Source: Piper betle
Lineage: Eukaryota; Streptophyta; Magnoliopsida; Piperales; Piperaceae
Length of the DNA: 64,000 nucleotides
Direction: 5' to 3'
NCBI GenBank assembly: GCA_033002965.1
Contig: JAURVB010014937.1
Coordinates: forward strand, 1-64,000
Shown here one piece after another: positions 1 to 12,290 of the stretch. The notes beneath the pieces are model-generated. The model saw nothing but the letters and a program-made list of their open reading frames with translations. It did no database searches and was not told the origin of the DNA. Numbering within the stretch: position 1 is the stretch's first letter; every line of letters begins with the position of its first letter. The position numbers were made by a program, and so were the translations under genes.

Positions 1-1111
1 CCTTTGGCTTAGATGATTTCAATGAATGTTTTGCAATAAGGATTGTACATGATGGTCATGACTTTTAGAATTTGCCCTAGCGACTTTCGAGGCGAAATAT
101 TTGGCTTGCCATGTTGATGGAAAATGATATGGGCATTTCTTTTTGATGAGTCTAGGCTTTTCTTCAAGCCTACCTAATATGAATTATTCTCTGTACACAA
201 TTTCATGGCCTTTATTATACATATTTGTTTGATTACCCTTATTTTAGCCTTGTCCTTTTTATTGAAAATAAGTCTTGCTGCTTGAGTCCTAGCACCCTAG
301 TGTTTTGATTCGTTCTAAATTCTAACAAGGATGAAACTTTGAGTAGTATAGGGGGAATGCATTGCGTGTTATAGAGTGGTGATTGAGTAGATAGTGTGGA
401 CTTTCCTGACACTTTGCTTTATAAAAAAAAAGAAAGAAAAAAGAAGAAGAAGAAATTGAAAAACAAAAAGATGAGGCAATGATCCTCCATCAGTAAACAT
501 AAAATGAAGCAATAGTCTTCCACTGGTTTGAAATAAAAGAAAAAAATAAAAAGCAGCATGTAGTCAATGGAAAATCAAAGCAAAATTAGTTCTTATATTA
601 GGTCAACTCGATACTACATTTAAAGAAGTTTGTGTCATATTGCTTGGGGATTTGTTGTACATGTATGTCAGGATTTAGAACGGATTTTTAATTCTATGGT
701 GCATATTAGCCTATGATTTTTCTATCTTGTTTATCCAATTTGTGGTCACTAGCCCCTGGCCCTGTTACAACCTATAAAGAACTATTGATTCCATTAAATT
801 GGCATTGCCAACATTAGTGGAGATGGGAGCGTAAGGTAAACATATTTAAGCATGTGCTTGATTGTATTCTCTTGGTTGTAGATGAGAATGATAAGCCAAT
901 GGGCTATCACACACACACACACACGCGAGAGCTTTCTTTTGGATGCGATTGATGAAAAGGAATTTCTGATTTAATTGACATCTTGTTACCTTTGTATAGT
1001 TTGATTAAGAATCATATGAGAACATAATGGAGACTAAGTATTTTTGTGTAGTAAAATTTTCTTTGTTAAGATATTTTGCTTGGGACGTGCAAAAGTTTAA
1101 GTGTGAGGGTG
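1..1111 (+). other. Athila-type element, 3' internal noncoding region (partial)
   Basis: This stretch has no open frame of useful length. It is recognisably the reverse-complement counterpart of the region just inside the 3' LTR of the minus-strand Athila element (about 53989-55090): both share the block with 'gtgctaggactcaagcagc' (here on the opposite strand) and the block around 'gaggcgaaatatttggc'. It is therefore the 3' untranslated interior of a plus-strand Athila copy whose coding part lies left of the window. It contains an A/G-rich run near 420-470 and a short CA microsatellite at about 908-924. Confidence 0.8.
1092..1111 (+). other. Polypurine tract of Athila copy
   Basis: The purine-rich run 'aaagtttaagtgtgagggtg' directly abuts the LTR start TGTTAAG. 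The minus-strand copy has the equivalent G-rich tract in the same place (53989-54010), with five consecutive G. This is the expected priming site for plus-strand DNA synthesis; here an interrupted G run suggests mild decay. Confidence 0.75.
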
Positions 1112-2232
1112 TGTTAAGTGTTTAAAATATACAATATTTACCCAGGTTTTTTAATATGATTTTGTACTTCCCGGGTATAAACATTATTAATTAAGTGATA
1201 TTTTACTTTATTTTTTAGTTAATTAATATTTTATTAGATATGCTTAATTTTAGTCTTTCAATGTAGAAAAAGATAAATAAATTAAGCTTTAGAATTGAAT
1301 GGTCATGACACTTGGCCCCCACCCAATGGCTACAATTTATGGTGTTCAATGGAATCGAACAGTTGGAAACTTGAAGGGACATTATAATTAATTAAACTTC
1401 GTCGATTTGTGTCTCTTCGAATTCTTGTATCTCCACTTCTATATAAAGGGGTGGCCATTTGTTGTTGATCATATCTCAACTTCTGGCTTAGCAGTTTAGT
1501 GAAAGAAAATATTTCTAATTTTTGTAATTTCTTTCTCTTTCATAATAAAAATTAGTTTCTTCTTTATAATGTTTTCTATTTTTATTATGGAGTAGTCTTT
1601 TATTTCGTTCTAGAGAAGAATAGAACTTAACATGATTTAATTGAATTTATTTTAAACTCTTACTCATTTATTCAATCGGATCGTTTGAATTATCATCTTC
1701 TAAATGCTAAGAATAGATTGATCGCCTATATCTTAGTTCATGAGGTTTAATTAAATTTCGGGAGAAATTAATTAGATTATTCATTGATAATTCATCATAC
1801 GACGAGTCTTTTGACTTATTTGTCGTTGTGGTCGGAGATACTCAACACCGTATGCGATTGTAAGGCAAATCTTAATGCATTATTTTGTTGATTAATCAAT
1901 TATCACCGAGAGGTAGAAATTGGGGCAAAATAATAGAAGCATGAAGGAGCGGGAGCCACCATGTCATATAATTATCCTAGATCGACAATCCGAGGGAATT
2001 AAAGACAAGAGGAAGATTTAATTGATGCTAAGGGAAATTTGACTCTAGAACAAGTTTTATCATTTTTAACTTCTTCTTTTATTTAAAGTAATTATTTAGA
2101 TTTAGTTAAGTCAATTATTTTGTTTTGCTCTTAATTTTATTTTCTTTAATTAATTTATGGAAGTTCATATCTCTGTGGGAACGATACTGGAATTTGTCAT
2201 TATATTACTTGTTTCGACCGTGTATACTTGCA
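1112..2232 (+). repeat. Athila-type LTR (3' LTR of a truncated-by-window element)
   Basis: The LTR is 1121 bp, begins TGTTAAGTG and ends CTTGCA, and follows a polypurine tract. A 1107-bp homologue on the minus strand (52882-53988) has the same termini, which fixes both ends. It contains a clear TATA box, a pyrimidine-rich leader and A/T-rich U5 sequence. No coding capacity. The element is assigned to Athila because the homologous minus-strand copy encodes Athila-like pol. Confidence 0.88.
1438..1448 (+). promoter_or_regulatory. TATA box of Athila LTR
   Basis: 'tctatataaag' is a strong plant TATA element. It lies about 330 bp inside the LTR, as expected for the U3/R boundary. The minus-strand LTR keeps the same box at about 53611-53624. 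Confidence 0.65.
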
Positions 2233-2819
2233 TGATATTGAAAATATTCGAACAGCTCCATTGCCTCTTTCTCTCAGACTAGGTAGCTCTACTCATGCTC
2301 ACAGATTGACGGGATCTAATCAATCGAGAGCCACACCGCTTCCAGGAAATCCTAGTGAGCTAGGTTTGGTAAGCCGCCAGAAAGGGAGCCATCGTCCTAG
2401 AAGCCGTTGCAGCATTAGAAGCCATTAGACTGAAATAGAGGCTGCCATTACACCGTTGGTAGAGGTACAAATGCAGATTTGCCACTTTTGGAGATGTCTT
2501 GCGAGTCACAAACGACGCTAAGGGAATCTTGGCTACTAGACCTTGGTAACACTAAAAATACAGACAACACCCTGAACAATATCAGTCAGACCAAGGGACA
2601 CAACAGAGGCATAGGATAGATGCCCCAGCCACAATGAAAGTTATTGATTCACAAGTTTAGAAGAATAGACACCCAACAAGTCAAAACTGTTGAAGTTGCC
2701 ATGAAGAAATATGCAGAGTAGGTTCGGACGCATGCTTCGAATGTGTTCAACAAGGACATTGAGAGTGAAGCCTTCTTAATTTAAAATTTCGAGGACGAAA
2801 ATTTTATAAGGAGGGAGAT
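2233..2819 (+). pseudogene. 3' internal remnant of a family-B Ty3 element with polypurine tract
   Basis: This 587-bp stretch lies between the Athila LTR and the family-B LTR. A 66-codon frame at 2228-2428 runs in from the Athila LTR end and then meets stops; no domain is recognisable. The last bases read 'gaggacgaaaattttataag' followed by a GGAGGGAGAT purine tract, the signature that precedes Ty3/chromovirus 3' LTRs, and the LTR starts at once after it. I infer the degraded tail of a coding region cut by the Athila insertion or by a deletion. The element's identity beyond 'Ty3-type' is not supported. Confidence 0.6.
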
Positions 2820-4263
2820 TGTAAAACCCGTGATTTGAATTAGTTTTATCTGAACCTGTCGGTTCAACAATTATTTTCATTTGAGTTAAGTTTTAATTAC
2901 GAGACGACCATTAGTTTTTCTTAGAACATTCATTCATTATTCTCAACAACCATTCTGTTTTCTCGCCTGACCATTCGTTTTTCTCGCCTGATCATTCGTT
3001 TTTCTCACTTGACCATTCATTTTTCTCGTTCGACCATTTGTTTTTCTCAACTAACCATTCGTTTTTCTCACCTGACCATATATTTTTCTCACATTGCCAT
3101 CTATATATTCCACACTTCTAACACTCTCACCATTCATCCTTCTCACGCAACTTCCTTCTTCTTTTTCTTTCTCTTCTCCCCCACAATCCTCACTCAAGCC
3201 AGCCACACCATCATCACCGTCACCACATGACTGATGATTAGGTACGGTGTAGGAGCTCATCATTTAGGAGTTAAGACACAATCAGAGCTAGGATAGTTTA
3301 GGACTTGCCCTTGATTTATTGTTCTAGTTTATCGTGATTTAATTTTTGCAGATTGTAGGACGAGTTAAGTGGTGTTTTATTGTTCCTACTTAACTCGGGT
3401 CATCGCAGCAATAGATAAGTTTAGGACTTGCCCTTGATTTATTGTTCTATTCTATTGTGATTTAATTTTTGCAGATTGTAGGACGAGTTAAGTGGTGTTT
3501 TATTGTTCCTACTTAACTCGGGTCATCGCAGCAATAGATAAGTTTAATTAAAGATGATTTCAGTTCAGTAGATGCCCTTCAGAGATTTCATGAAAAAGTT
3601 TTCTTTCATATGAGAGTATGCTTTCATATCCAATTTTATGTTAGTTATATTTTTGGACCAGTAATATTTATTACTAACGCGTTTTTATAATATATATGTA
3701 GGTGATGATCAGGAGTAGGATGAGCCAGTCAGGACGGAGGAGCAATGACGTCTCTTGTACACACACATGTCAGAGGATAGAATGTTAATGTTTTGTTTAT
3801 GTTGTCATTATATTAAGAATGATGTTACGTATGGTATGACAATTAAATTCATATGATGTGAAAAGTAATTAAAATGCACAGATGGGTTGAGAGATTTAGA
3901 ATGAATTATGGAGAAGATTAGAATTTCGTGCGAATATCAATATGTGATATATTTATATATATTTATACATGTTGATTTGACAGAGTGGACCTTAATTGCA
4001 TTTTTAAGGGAAATTTTGTCCATTCGATTTTCAGAATTTTTATTGACTTTATTGTACTTATTTTGTTTGGTAAACTAGTTGTCATGTCATTTATGTAGTA
4101 GCATGTTAGGGTTCCGTGCATTCATCCATGCACAACGATAAACATCTTCCATCTTGAGACACCGAGAGTAGATCCATAGGGTTGGGTTCAGGTTAGCCGA
4201 CCTAACCGGAACTAGTGACATTCTGGTTCGATTTCGAGCATAAACCGGACCTGGGGTGTTATA
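2820..4263 (+). repeat. Family-B LTR (B1)
   Basis: The LTR is 1444 bp, begins TGTAAAACCCG and ends GGTGTTATA (a TTACA terminus with C to T). It shares start, end and internal blocks with the longer LTRs of B' (34487-40426 and 40623-43452), including the GTAGGA…GTTAAGT block, the 'cagtaa…ttactga' block and the 'catccatgcac' region near the end. It holds a 123-bp tandem duplication and is about half the length of the B' LTRs. No target duplication could be matched because the 5' end of the element is missing. Confidence 0.8.
3295..3540 (+). repeat. 123-bp tandem duplication with inverted repeat, inside LTR B1
   Basis: Two nearly identical 123-bp units lie head to tail (3295-3417 and 3418-3540). 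Each contains a perfect 10-bp inverted repeat, CGAGTTAAGT … ACTTAACTCG (3361-3370 with 3388-3397, and the same 123 bp later). A single copy of the block, with a near-perfect stem, is present in the B' LTRs near 39091-39128 and 42121-42158. Confidence 0.85.
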
Positions 4264-4639
4264 ATTACACTGACATATTCTATAACTAATAACCCACCTA
4301 AACTACCCACAACACGTCTTATTGCATTATTCAGCTTTGAATTAATTTTACAATCTAATTAAAATAAATAAAGAAGAATCTAGCTGCTTTGGATTAATTT
4401 TACAATCTAATTAAAATAAATAAAGAACAATCTAGCTTACTCTCATATATTCTAATAACTCATCATGTTGCTGTCTTACTGATGTTATCATCATATACTT
4501 GGGCACACATGACTCTCATGGTTCATAACACAAGACCAGCCTTGGCTCGGCACGCGTGTTCTGAAATTGACCCAACTGAAAATAATGGTCAAACCGACCA
4601 GTTCAGACTATAAGCTTACTCGAATCACGTGGTTTAAAA
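4264..4639. other. Unassigned spacer with 52-bp duplication
   Basis: No gene is visible. The block 'attaattttacaatctaat' occurs twice about 52 bp apart (about 4333-4436), a short tandem duplication. The rest is AT-rich sequence between the B1 LTR and a minus-strand gag remnant. Confidence 0.5.
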
Positions 4640-5283
4640 TCTTCAACCATGCAAGAGGTAAGTCTCACCAAATGTGCCTCTGAAACTTCCATTGCCTTGA
4701 ATGATTTAACCATATTTGACGTCCATGCTTTAGCTTTTTTGGGTCAATAGTCCATTTAAATACCTTAGCTCCATTTTTGATAAACTTCTCAAGAGTATAA
4801 GGATTCCCATGATAATTATGAATACTCCTGGTGGTACCACAATAGCAATTGGAGGATTAGGAATAGGAACAACTAGTACTACTTGTGGATTAGGAGGATT
4901 AGCTGATTGTTGTCCACCTTGACCATTCTCTACATTTACCCCTTGATTTCCAGCTTGATTAGCCAATACTTGGTTATTAGCATCGTGAGTGTGGCTTGAA
5001 TACCTTGAGCCATTGCATTGATATTTGCATTCATATTCTTAATCTCTCCCTGCTGAACCGGAATTTGAGCTTTTAGCTAAGCATTTTGTTGCTGCATCTT
5101 CTCTTTGAGTTGTTGATTGGTAATTCTATTCCAAGCTATCTAGATACAACAACAAGATGAGTAACAATTCTAGGAGAATTTGTTACTCCACCTATTAGTC
5201 TATTTTTAATGGATGGGGTACATGTTGGATATTTCAACAAAGTGAACTTATTAAATGTATACATGTGGAAATTGATTGACCGA
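4640..5283 (-). pseudogene. Gag remnant of a minus-strand Ty3 element
   Basis: Read on the minus strand, the sequence downstream of the primer-binding site gives a Gln-rich, coiled-coil-like N-terminal piece. After a frameshift comes a Gly/Asn/Gln- and Pro-rich segment (ORF 4966-4730, 78 codons) rich in VVPIPNPP-type residues. In another frame there follows a stretch resembling the start of the Ty3 capsid domain ('KVFKWTIDPKKAKAW', then 'KSFKAMEVSEAHLVRLTS'). At least two frame changes and stops are needed, so it is dead. Its position directly after an LTR and primer site supports gag. It has no pol: the copy is cut off near 4264-4640. Confidence 0.6.
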
Positions 5284-5299
5284 TCTCTGATAACAGCTT
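5284..5299 (-). other. Primer-binding site of minus-strand element
   Basis: 'ctctgataaca' read on the minus strand resembles TGGTATCAGAGC, the usual complement of the initiator methionine tRNA 3' end, with substitutions. It sits a few bases inside the LTR that ends at 5300. Confidence 0.55.
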
Positions 5300-8023
5300 T
5301 GTAATGGGCACCCCATTTCATATTAAAAATAATCCAAGGGCCGTATCATTACTTAAATAATAAATAAATAATAGGGGTGCATCACGATTACAAGCTGAAA
5401 AAAATTTACGTCGATCTTTGTCAATGTCCACAATATATACTAATAACAAGTTTATCAATATAATAATATATCTATGTCCACAAACCAAATCAGTAAAAGA
5501 AAGTATACTACATGTAGTAAGTTCAACTAATAATGCAAATGATAGTAAATAAAACTCTAAGTGCTAATTCCTCTAGGACATTGGTAAACTTGAATTTCCA
5601 CAACCTGCAAACAATATACACCGTTTGCTCAATACTAAAATAAGTGCTGAGTCTACTACTTACATCTGTACTAACAAATAATAAAAAAATATAGTTAATC
5701 ACAAATAAATCTCAACATAAAATAATTGACTTAAAATACCAATAACATAACCACATCTTAATAAATTTCAAATATCAACAATACGAATAATTCAATTATA
5801 TCGTCATTTGATCAACCATACACCATTTCATTAATCTTATATCAACTTTAGAACTGATTTTAAGACATGACTTCTCACATCCTCAACCCTTAGTCCTTCA
5901 ACTACTTACAACTACAGGTCGATTTCTGGATATAAGTTCTTATATATCCTCAATCATTTAAGTTAAACAGTTTAAATAACAATATAGACTAATTATCGGA
6001 TATGAGTTCCTCCATAATCATCAGCCAATTTATAAACAAGCATAGAAAACATGCCAATTATATAATTTATTTCTTACATGTGTCATCCACTCATCCTCTC
6101 ATCCTTCTGTGTCATTATTTGAGTTTGCTTTAAAACTCTTAGGATAAGTGTGGTTAGCCGACCACACCACCCACCATTTACCTCCCCACATTATGATCAT
6201 AAGGTTGTGTGTACAGTAGCTTACCAACTCTAGCATTGGCTTAGAATGGATGCCCAAAGTTTTATTTGTATGAGCCTTCTATTTAACTTATCCCAAATTA
6301 TTTATAATTAAGGCTAGATCCCGCCATTTCTTGGACTTAACCACTTATGAAAATATATAAAAATTGGCATGTTTTAGCTTTTATTTCAATATCTCTATTA
6401 TTTAACCATATTAATTTTAATACATATAACAAAGCACCAAACCATGATTTATTTAATTAGTTCAACATATAAAAAAATTGAAGGAATTTTAAAGCTTCCC
6501 AAATAATGTCTAAAGCCTTTCTGAGCTCCGAGATGTTTCGGCAACACTTCTTCCTAGTCTAAGCAATGAAATAATACTATATATTATGACCCAAACTAGT
6601 CTACTGACAAGCCATGAATATTCATCCATCATCCAAAAGTAATAATTTATTCATCAATCGCACATAAGCACATCATTAGATCATTAACAATGTTAAATAA
6701 CCTTAATGAAAATGTTAAATATCATTTAACTTAAAAAACAAACAAGTGTATTTGGGGTCTAGGCACTGAACACTCACTTTCTCGGCGTTTGGGGCACTGC
6801 TACTTCAAAAAAAAGTGATTGGGCATCTAGGTGCTCTATTTTTGGGCGTCTGGGTGCTCTGGTACTTTTTTAGTACAAATTTCACCTATTTTGAAATCTT
6901 TCAAAAATTTGTTGAAGGCCTAAAAGATGTCTAAAAATCACGAAATTCTAACTGTAGTTTCCTGACACTTTAATTAAGATTCTACTACATGAATTTTCAA
7001 TTTAGAAGTCTAAATCTTAAGTTGTCATTAAGGCTCTGAAGGAAGGTCAAATCTCTCCTATTTCGACTGGGTTTGTACAAGAACCATGCCAAATCAATTC
7101 CGAATGACATGATATTGTATGTACTCCTTATCTATTTCATTATGGAGAGTTTAAAACCATTCTTGAATCAAAAAGATAGGTTCATGATTGTTTTCACCAT
7201 ATTCTTCTGATTCATGATCAGATTTTATGGAAACAACACTACATAATCAATCAAACATCAGTTCTATATTATTTAACCCTAAATCACTTGCACCCAAATT
7301 CGGTTCATGAGCTCAATCATGGTGTACATACATAATTTACAGAAATAAAGCATATTAAATCCTGAATGCATGCATTACAATCACCAATAATCATGAGCAA
7401 CCATGAATAATGTTGATGATGCATTAATCAAATGAGATAAATTGTTTTAGTTTAATTACCAATTGGATCTTTGAACAAACCTTGCCTTAACACTTCCCAA
7501 CACGATCTCGACGAAGCAAACCTAGGAAAGAGAGAGAGGAGATCAATGAGACAGAAGGAAGAGAGCTGTGCACCTAGGGTTTTGAGCCAAAAATGAAGCT
7601 TCTGCCCTCTCTTCTGCCCTCTCTTGTGTCCTTTCCTTAATGACCCTTATAACTTCCTAGAAATTCCTAATTTAGCCATAACCACCCCCGCTAACTAAAT
7701 TTAACTCGATTTTGGCTCCGGTCCAACCCCTTAGCCAAGGTTTCAACCTAAACCTCTTTCTTACTATTTGGCTAGCCCTACATTCCAACATTGGCTTTGC
7801 TTAAACTACCTCCTTGGCCGAAATAAGTGTTTCCACCAATTTTTATTTCCCATACAAAGCATAATCAACCCATTCCCATATATTCAATGTACCACACTTT
7901 GAGTACAAAGAACATTTCAAACCATCTAAATGTAGTAAGTATATATTTATTATTGTCTCAACAAACAAATATGTCCAGAATTTAAAATCCATAACAAATA
8001 AAAATTAAATACTGGTTATTACA
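5300..8023 (-). repeat. 2.7-kb minus-strand LTR (5' LTR of the gag remnant)
   Basis: On the minus strand it runs from TGTAATAACCAG (8023) to a TTACA terminus (5300), then a primer-binding-site-like sequence and gag. A TATA-like 'ttataag' on the minus strand near 7650 precedes a pyrimidine-rich leader near 7500-7620, which fits a U3/R boundary. No coding frame. The right boundary rests only on the TGT…ACA rule and has no sister copy in the window. Confidence 0.55.
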
Positions 8024-9314
8024 CATACTTGTTAGAGAAAATTAGGGATCACTTCACATACACACATACCCAAAAAATATGTTTCATTCCAATCAACCAA
8101 GTCATAGCTCCTCATATCATTTTGTAATATCCCATTCTCGGTTCATTCCTAAACTGAACTGAAATGCTACATTGTTTATATTGCAATATCTTAACCCAAT
8201 TACATGGAAGACCGCGGTAACAAGCCATCTATGATCTAAATGTACTTCAGTTCTTGGAAGGAAGACAAGCACTACCCACAACCACACAACCATGAAAACA
8301 AAATAAATTAGAAATATTACTCAATATATTATAAATTATTAGAAAAATATGTTCGGAGCACATGGGATTATTACATCAATATATTAAGTCAAAAGTAATG
8401 ATGTTTGATAACAAAATAAAATGATGAAACAATAGGACAACAGTGCAACGAGAGTATGTGTATGTGTTAAGACTCTAGCATCCTTCTGTATTCGCGAGTG
8501 GCACTCTAGGCATATCACGTACATAAAGATAAAAAAGAAAAATGTTAGTAACAAGTTACTGGTCCAAAAATAAAATAACTATTATATCAATCTTGTATTG
8601 AACTCAATAGTTCATAGAAAAAATAAAACAGAAGGGGATAGGTCACCACAGAAGAATTACATAACCCCTAAAGGAAACTACACCGGCGTGTGACCTATAG
8701 TTGATCAAGCAACACCCTTTCTCCTATCCACTCCAATTCCACCATGCACCACTTCTCTAAGCTTTGAAGGCAAGCCAAGTATACCACCGTCATGACATAC
8801 ACCGCATAATATACTACCCATAACCCTACGCCTCTCCAAGTGTGAGATGCTTATACATGCAAGTTGAAAATGATGTAGAAAGAAAAGAAATAGAGCGGTA
8901 AGTTGATCTCATCGATGATGAAACAAAAAAAGACCTCAATAGGTTAGGCCCTAGGACTTACCCCTTGAGGTGCGACTTACCCGAAATAATTTCCAACTAT
9001 CTCCCCACTCTCAAAATCACAAAAATGTAATATAATAATAAGCTAAAGTAGGGAATAATAATAATAGCCTCAAAAATGAAGGTAACTTCCGGTGGATCTT
9101 TTACTTTTCAAAAACAAATTAAAGGAGCTCACCCTTGAGGGTTGTTAGCACAAAGTCTAAATAACCCAAATTAGGTGGGTTCTGATAAAACCATCACTTA
9201 ATTCGATCTGTGATACAAAGCAACCCAGTAATACATTGTACATAAGTTCAGGCCACATGCCCAATAATATTGACTGAATACATAATAAAAAATACATAAA
9301 ATAGGGCTGCCGCT
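8024..9314 (-). repeat. Degraded family-C LTR fragment
   Basis: From 8123 the sequence starts TGTAATATCCC followed by a block like 'ggttcattcctaaactgaac'. It resembles the 3' ends (minus orientation) of the C-type LTRs at 32932 and 47997, including the later block 'gttagtaacaagttactggtc' near 8543. The right end is unclear; 9315 begins another TGTAATACCCC terminus. 8024-8122 shows nothing I can assign. No ORF. Confidence 0.45.
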
Positions 9315-12290
9315 GTAATACCCCAAATCTAGTTCACTCTTAAACTAAACTGGAATTGTTACGGTATATTGAACCAACTCTTACTTCGATTAAATTGGTC
9401 GTGACTTGGACCAAGTTGTTTGCCTGGCCATTTTGCCGCTTATTTATGTATGGTATCTATGTATGTATGAGTTGCCCTAGCTTTAGCTCCTTCGGCTTTA
9501 TTGCCCCCATTGGACGTTATGTGCCCAACTTTTTTTATATTCGGTTTGGTCGAGCCGAGTCTAGTTAGTCTCAGGACTGAGTCCCCTATGTTTCTAGTCA
9601 ATTTTTGTGTGTTGTGGTCATGTTTGCTTCACGTGTTTTTAGTGAAAAAACCTAAAATGATGCATGAGGACTAGACACAAAAGGCGACATGCCAGCGCCG
9701 TCGGACGAAGACAAAGTTTGAATTTTATGCTCAAGTTTAAACCACAGATGCCAATATGCTGTCAAAGTTCCATCACACCCGTTACTTGCCATATTTTGGG
9801 AAATTTTACCATGTTGTATTATTTATTTACTTTATAAACCACCAAATCATTTCACCCTTTTTTCTTTTTAAAATTTAAATCCCAACACACCTCTTTAGGT
9901 GTGGCACCCATGCCTATGACATCACCAAGCCAAACATTCACTTTTTTAATAAAACCCGACCCTCATCCTCACCTTTCTACTCCAACCCAACCACTCCACT
10001 CACCGTCAACGTCCCTCTCCTTCTACCAACCTTATTCTCCACTCTTTGAGCTCTCAATAGCCTTCCTTGGCCTTCCAAGATGTTCTTGTTTCAATGGTTA
10101 AAGGACTCGGAGTGTGAAAACTCCAAGTGACCTCCCATTGAACCGTTAAAGGTATGTTCTTTCCACTGTTTTGTTAGATGATTTTTGTTTGGGTTTCCGT
10201 TTCATGTATGGAAGTTATTTTATGAATTTATATTACATTTTTACATTGTACATATGCTTCTTAATGAAATTTGAGATGTGGTTTCATGTCATTCTCATTA
10301 GATTTTTGTATCATCTGTGTATCCAGATCTACACTAGTTGAGTGTAAAATTCTTAAATCATGTTTTAGAAATCAGATTTGTATGATCTTAGTTTGTTTGC
10401 TTTCACATGACATAGATCTACTAGTTATATGTCTAGTATATTGACTGATTTGGGATAGATGATCACGAAAAGGTCCAAAATTTGATGAAAGGTGGCAGCT
10501 TTCAAGGTTCTAGTGACCTGATCACCCATTTCCCAAATTTCTACTCCTTGATCATCTGTTAAGCATGTTGTGATCTTAATATGATAAATTTACCATACTA
10601 AAATTACCTCAACTAAGGCCTGGACAAAATTAATGAAACATTGTGTGCATCTGCTCTGTTCTGTGTTGACTGCCCATGTTGTGTGCTTAGTTAAATATTT
10701 GACTAATAATTAGATCATATAAAAATCTATAAAAAATTACTTAATAAACAAATAATTGTTTTATGTAACCATGAGAATTTTGGAGTAAAAAAATCATTCT
10801 AATGGCTAATTGGATTAGATGTTTGGAGTACATAGGAAATAGGTTCATAGTCCTGTTTCTATGATTTCAATTTAAAAATTTGTGGAAAATACATTAATCT
10901 CTGGGAAAATTATGTAATAAATTAAAATTTTAAATAAATTTCCAAATATTGTCTATATGAATTTTCAGAGTATTTGGGTCACTAGAATTTTCTAATTCTA
11001 CCCTAGTTGGGCAAACTATTGAACTTGCAAAATTAGAAATCAAGATTTGAAAGATTACCTAGACCTAAAGATAAGGAAATTTGAGCTGAGATATTTATAG
11101 GATAAACTTTCAAGTGTTATATAACTATTCAAATTTACCCAAGCCCATTTGGACTTCTCAGGCTCATGGGCCGAAATTTTGAAATTTTCTGTACAGTGAT
11201 GGGGTACTATTTATAGCACATTAATCCGACCTTAATTAACCTCAATCAACATGATAATCAATATATTATCACTTGTTAATATTTATGATGCACCCTTAGG
11301 GTGTCTAGAACTAGGGGTTTAAATTTCTACTTAATTGGATACCATTTGGTATGTCTGAAAAATTGTCCGGTCATGTCTGACGACAAAACCCTAAGTACGA
11401 AATCATGCACTAAGTAGAATTGTAACCCCAAACTTTCAATTAAACTACCTAATGAGGTTTAACCCATCACTAAGCAAAATAAGTAAGTTAATTAAGTTTT
11501 ACATGTTCTTCATGTGTGGAGCCTTTGCCTCATCTTGTCTGCCTGTGTGATCCAATTATGATTCGAATTCCATCTCATGGTAGGTTACACGGGTTGAGTT
11601 AATTGATTTAGGATGTAGAGCTCCACTCATCCAGGTTTGTAAGACTCTCTTTCTCCACCCTTATGCTTGTCTCTTGAGTATCACATTTGATCGCATTTTA
11701 AGTGGTATGATTGTTTGTACGACATGTTTATCGAATCCCTCTGATACTAGGCCATTTAGTCGTATTTTATCACATGTTAAATAAAACTACTAAGATGAGA
11801 TCCCATGTTGGTCTTCGAACTAAAGCTCTAGAAATGTATGATACAAGCCTCTTCCCTATGCTTATTATATAAGTAAGCACATTGTTACAGATTTCACGAA
11901 TAAGAATGTGCGCTATCTTGAGATATACAGATTGCACTAGTACCTGTTTTACCCTTAAGTGGTGTGTAATAATATGTAGGGTATTGCGAATGCAGCACAT
12001 TTCCGAAATTTGTGGCACATTGGTTCCGAGCTACATGGGTAATGTGGCGGGTGATATATAAAAGATATGAGAGTGTACATGATATATGAATGTTTATATG
12101 TTCGTAAGATGCCTCTTTGTAAGAAATTATGGTATGATATGTGGCTGCATCTGCCTTTACTTACCACCTTGTATGATTTTGAAGTTTCTACAACTTTTTC
12201 ATGGGTGTTTAGATATCGATTTGGCAGCAATGCTGTATTCCTAGTCTAGACCAGTAATCAATTCTTTGATTGCTAACAATTTTCTCTAAT
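9315..12290 (+). repeat. Family-E LTR-like repeat (E1), 3' end lost
   Basis: The sequence from about 9400 to 10330 aligns by eye with 51860-52870: shared blocks include 'cttatttatgtatgg', 'gagtctagttag', 'tgtggcacccatgcctatga' and 'cctcatcctcacctt'. The second copy starts TGTAAAACC directly after a polypurine tract, so E is an LTR. A TATA-like 'tttaataaaac' (about 9946) precedes a C/T-rich leader. The distal part (10330-12290) has no counterpart here and no ORF beyond about 90 codons. The junction with LTR-A sequence is near 12290. Confidence 0.5.

Noticed and set aside
4730..4966. Hydrophobic 78-codon frame suggesting a membrane protein (GVFIIIMGILILL)
   Set aside because: The hydrophobic run comes after a frameshift of a gag remnant; the other frame reads capsid-like sequence.
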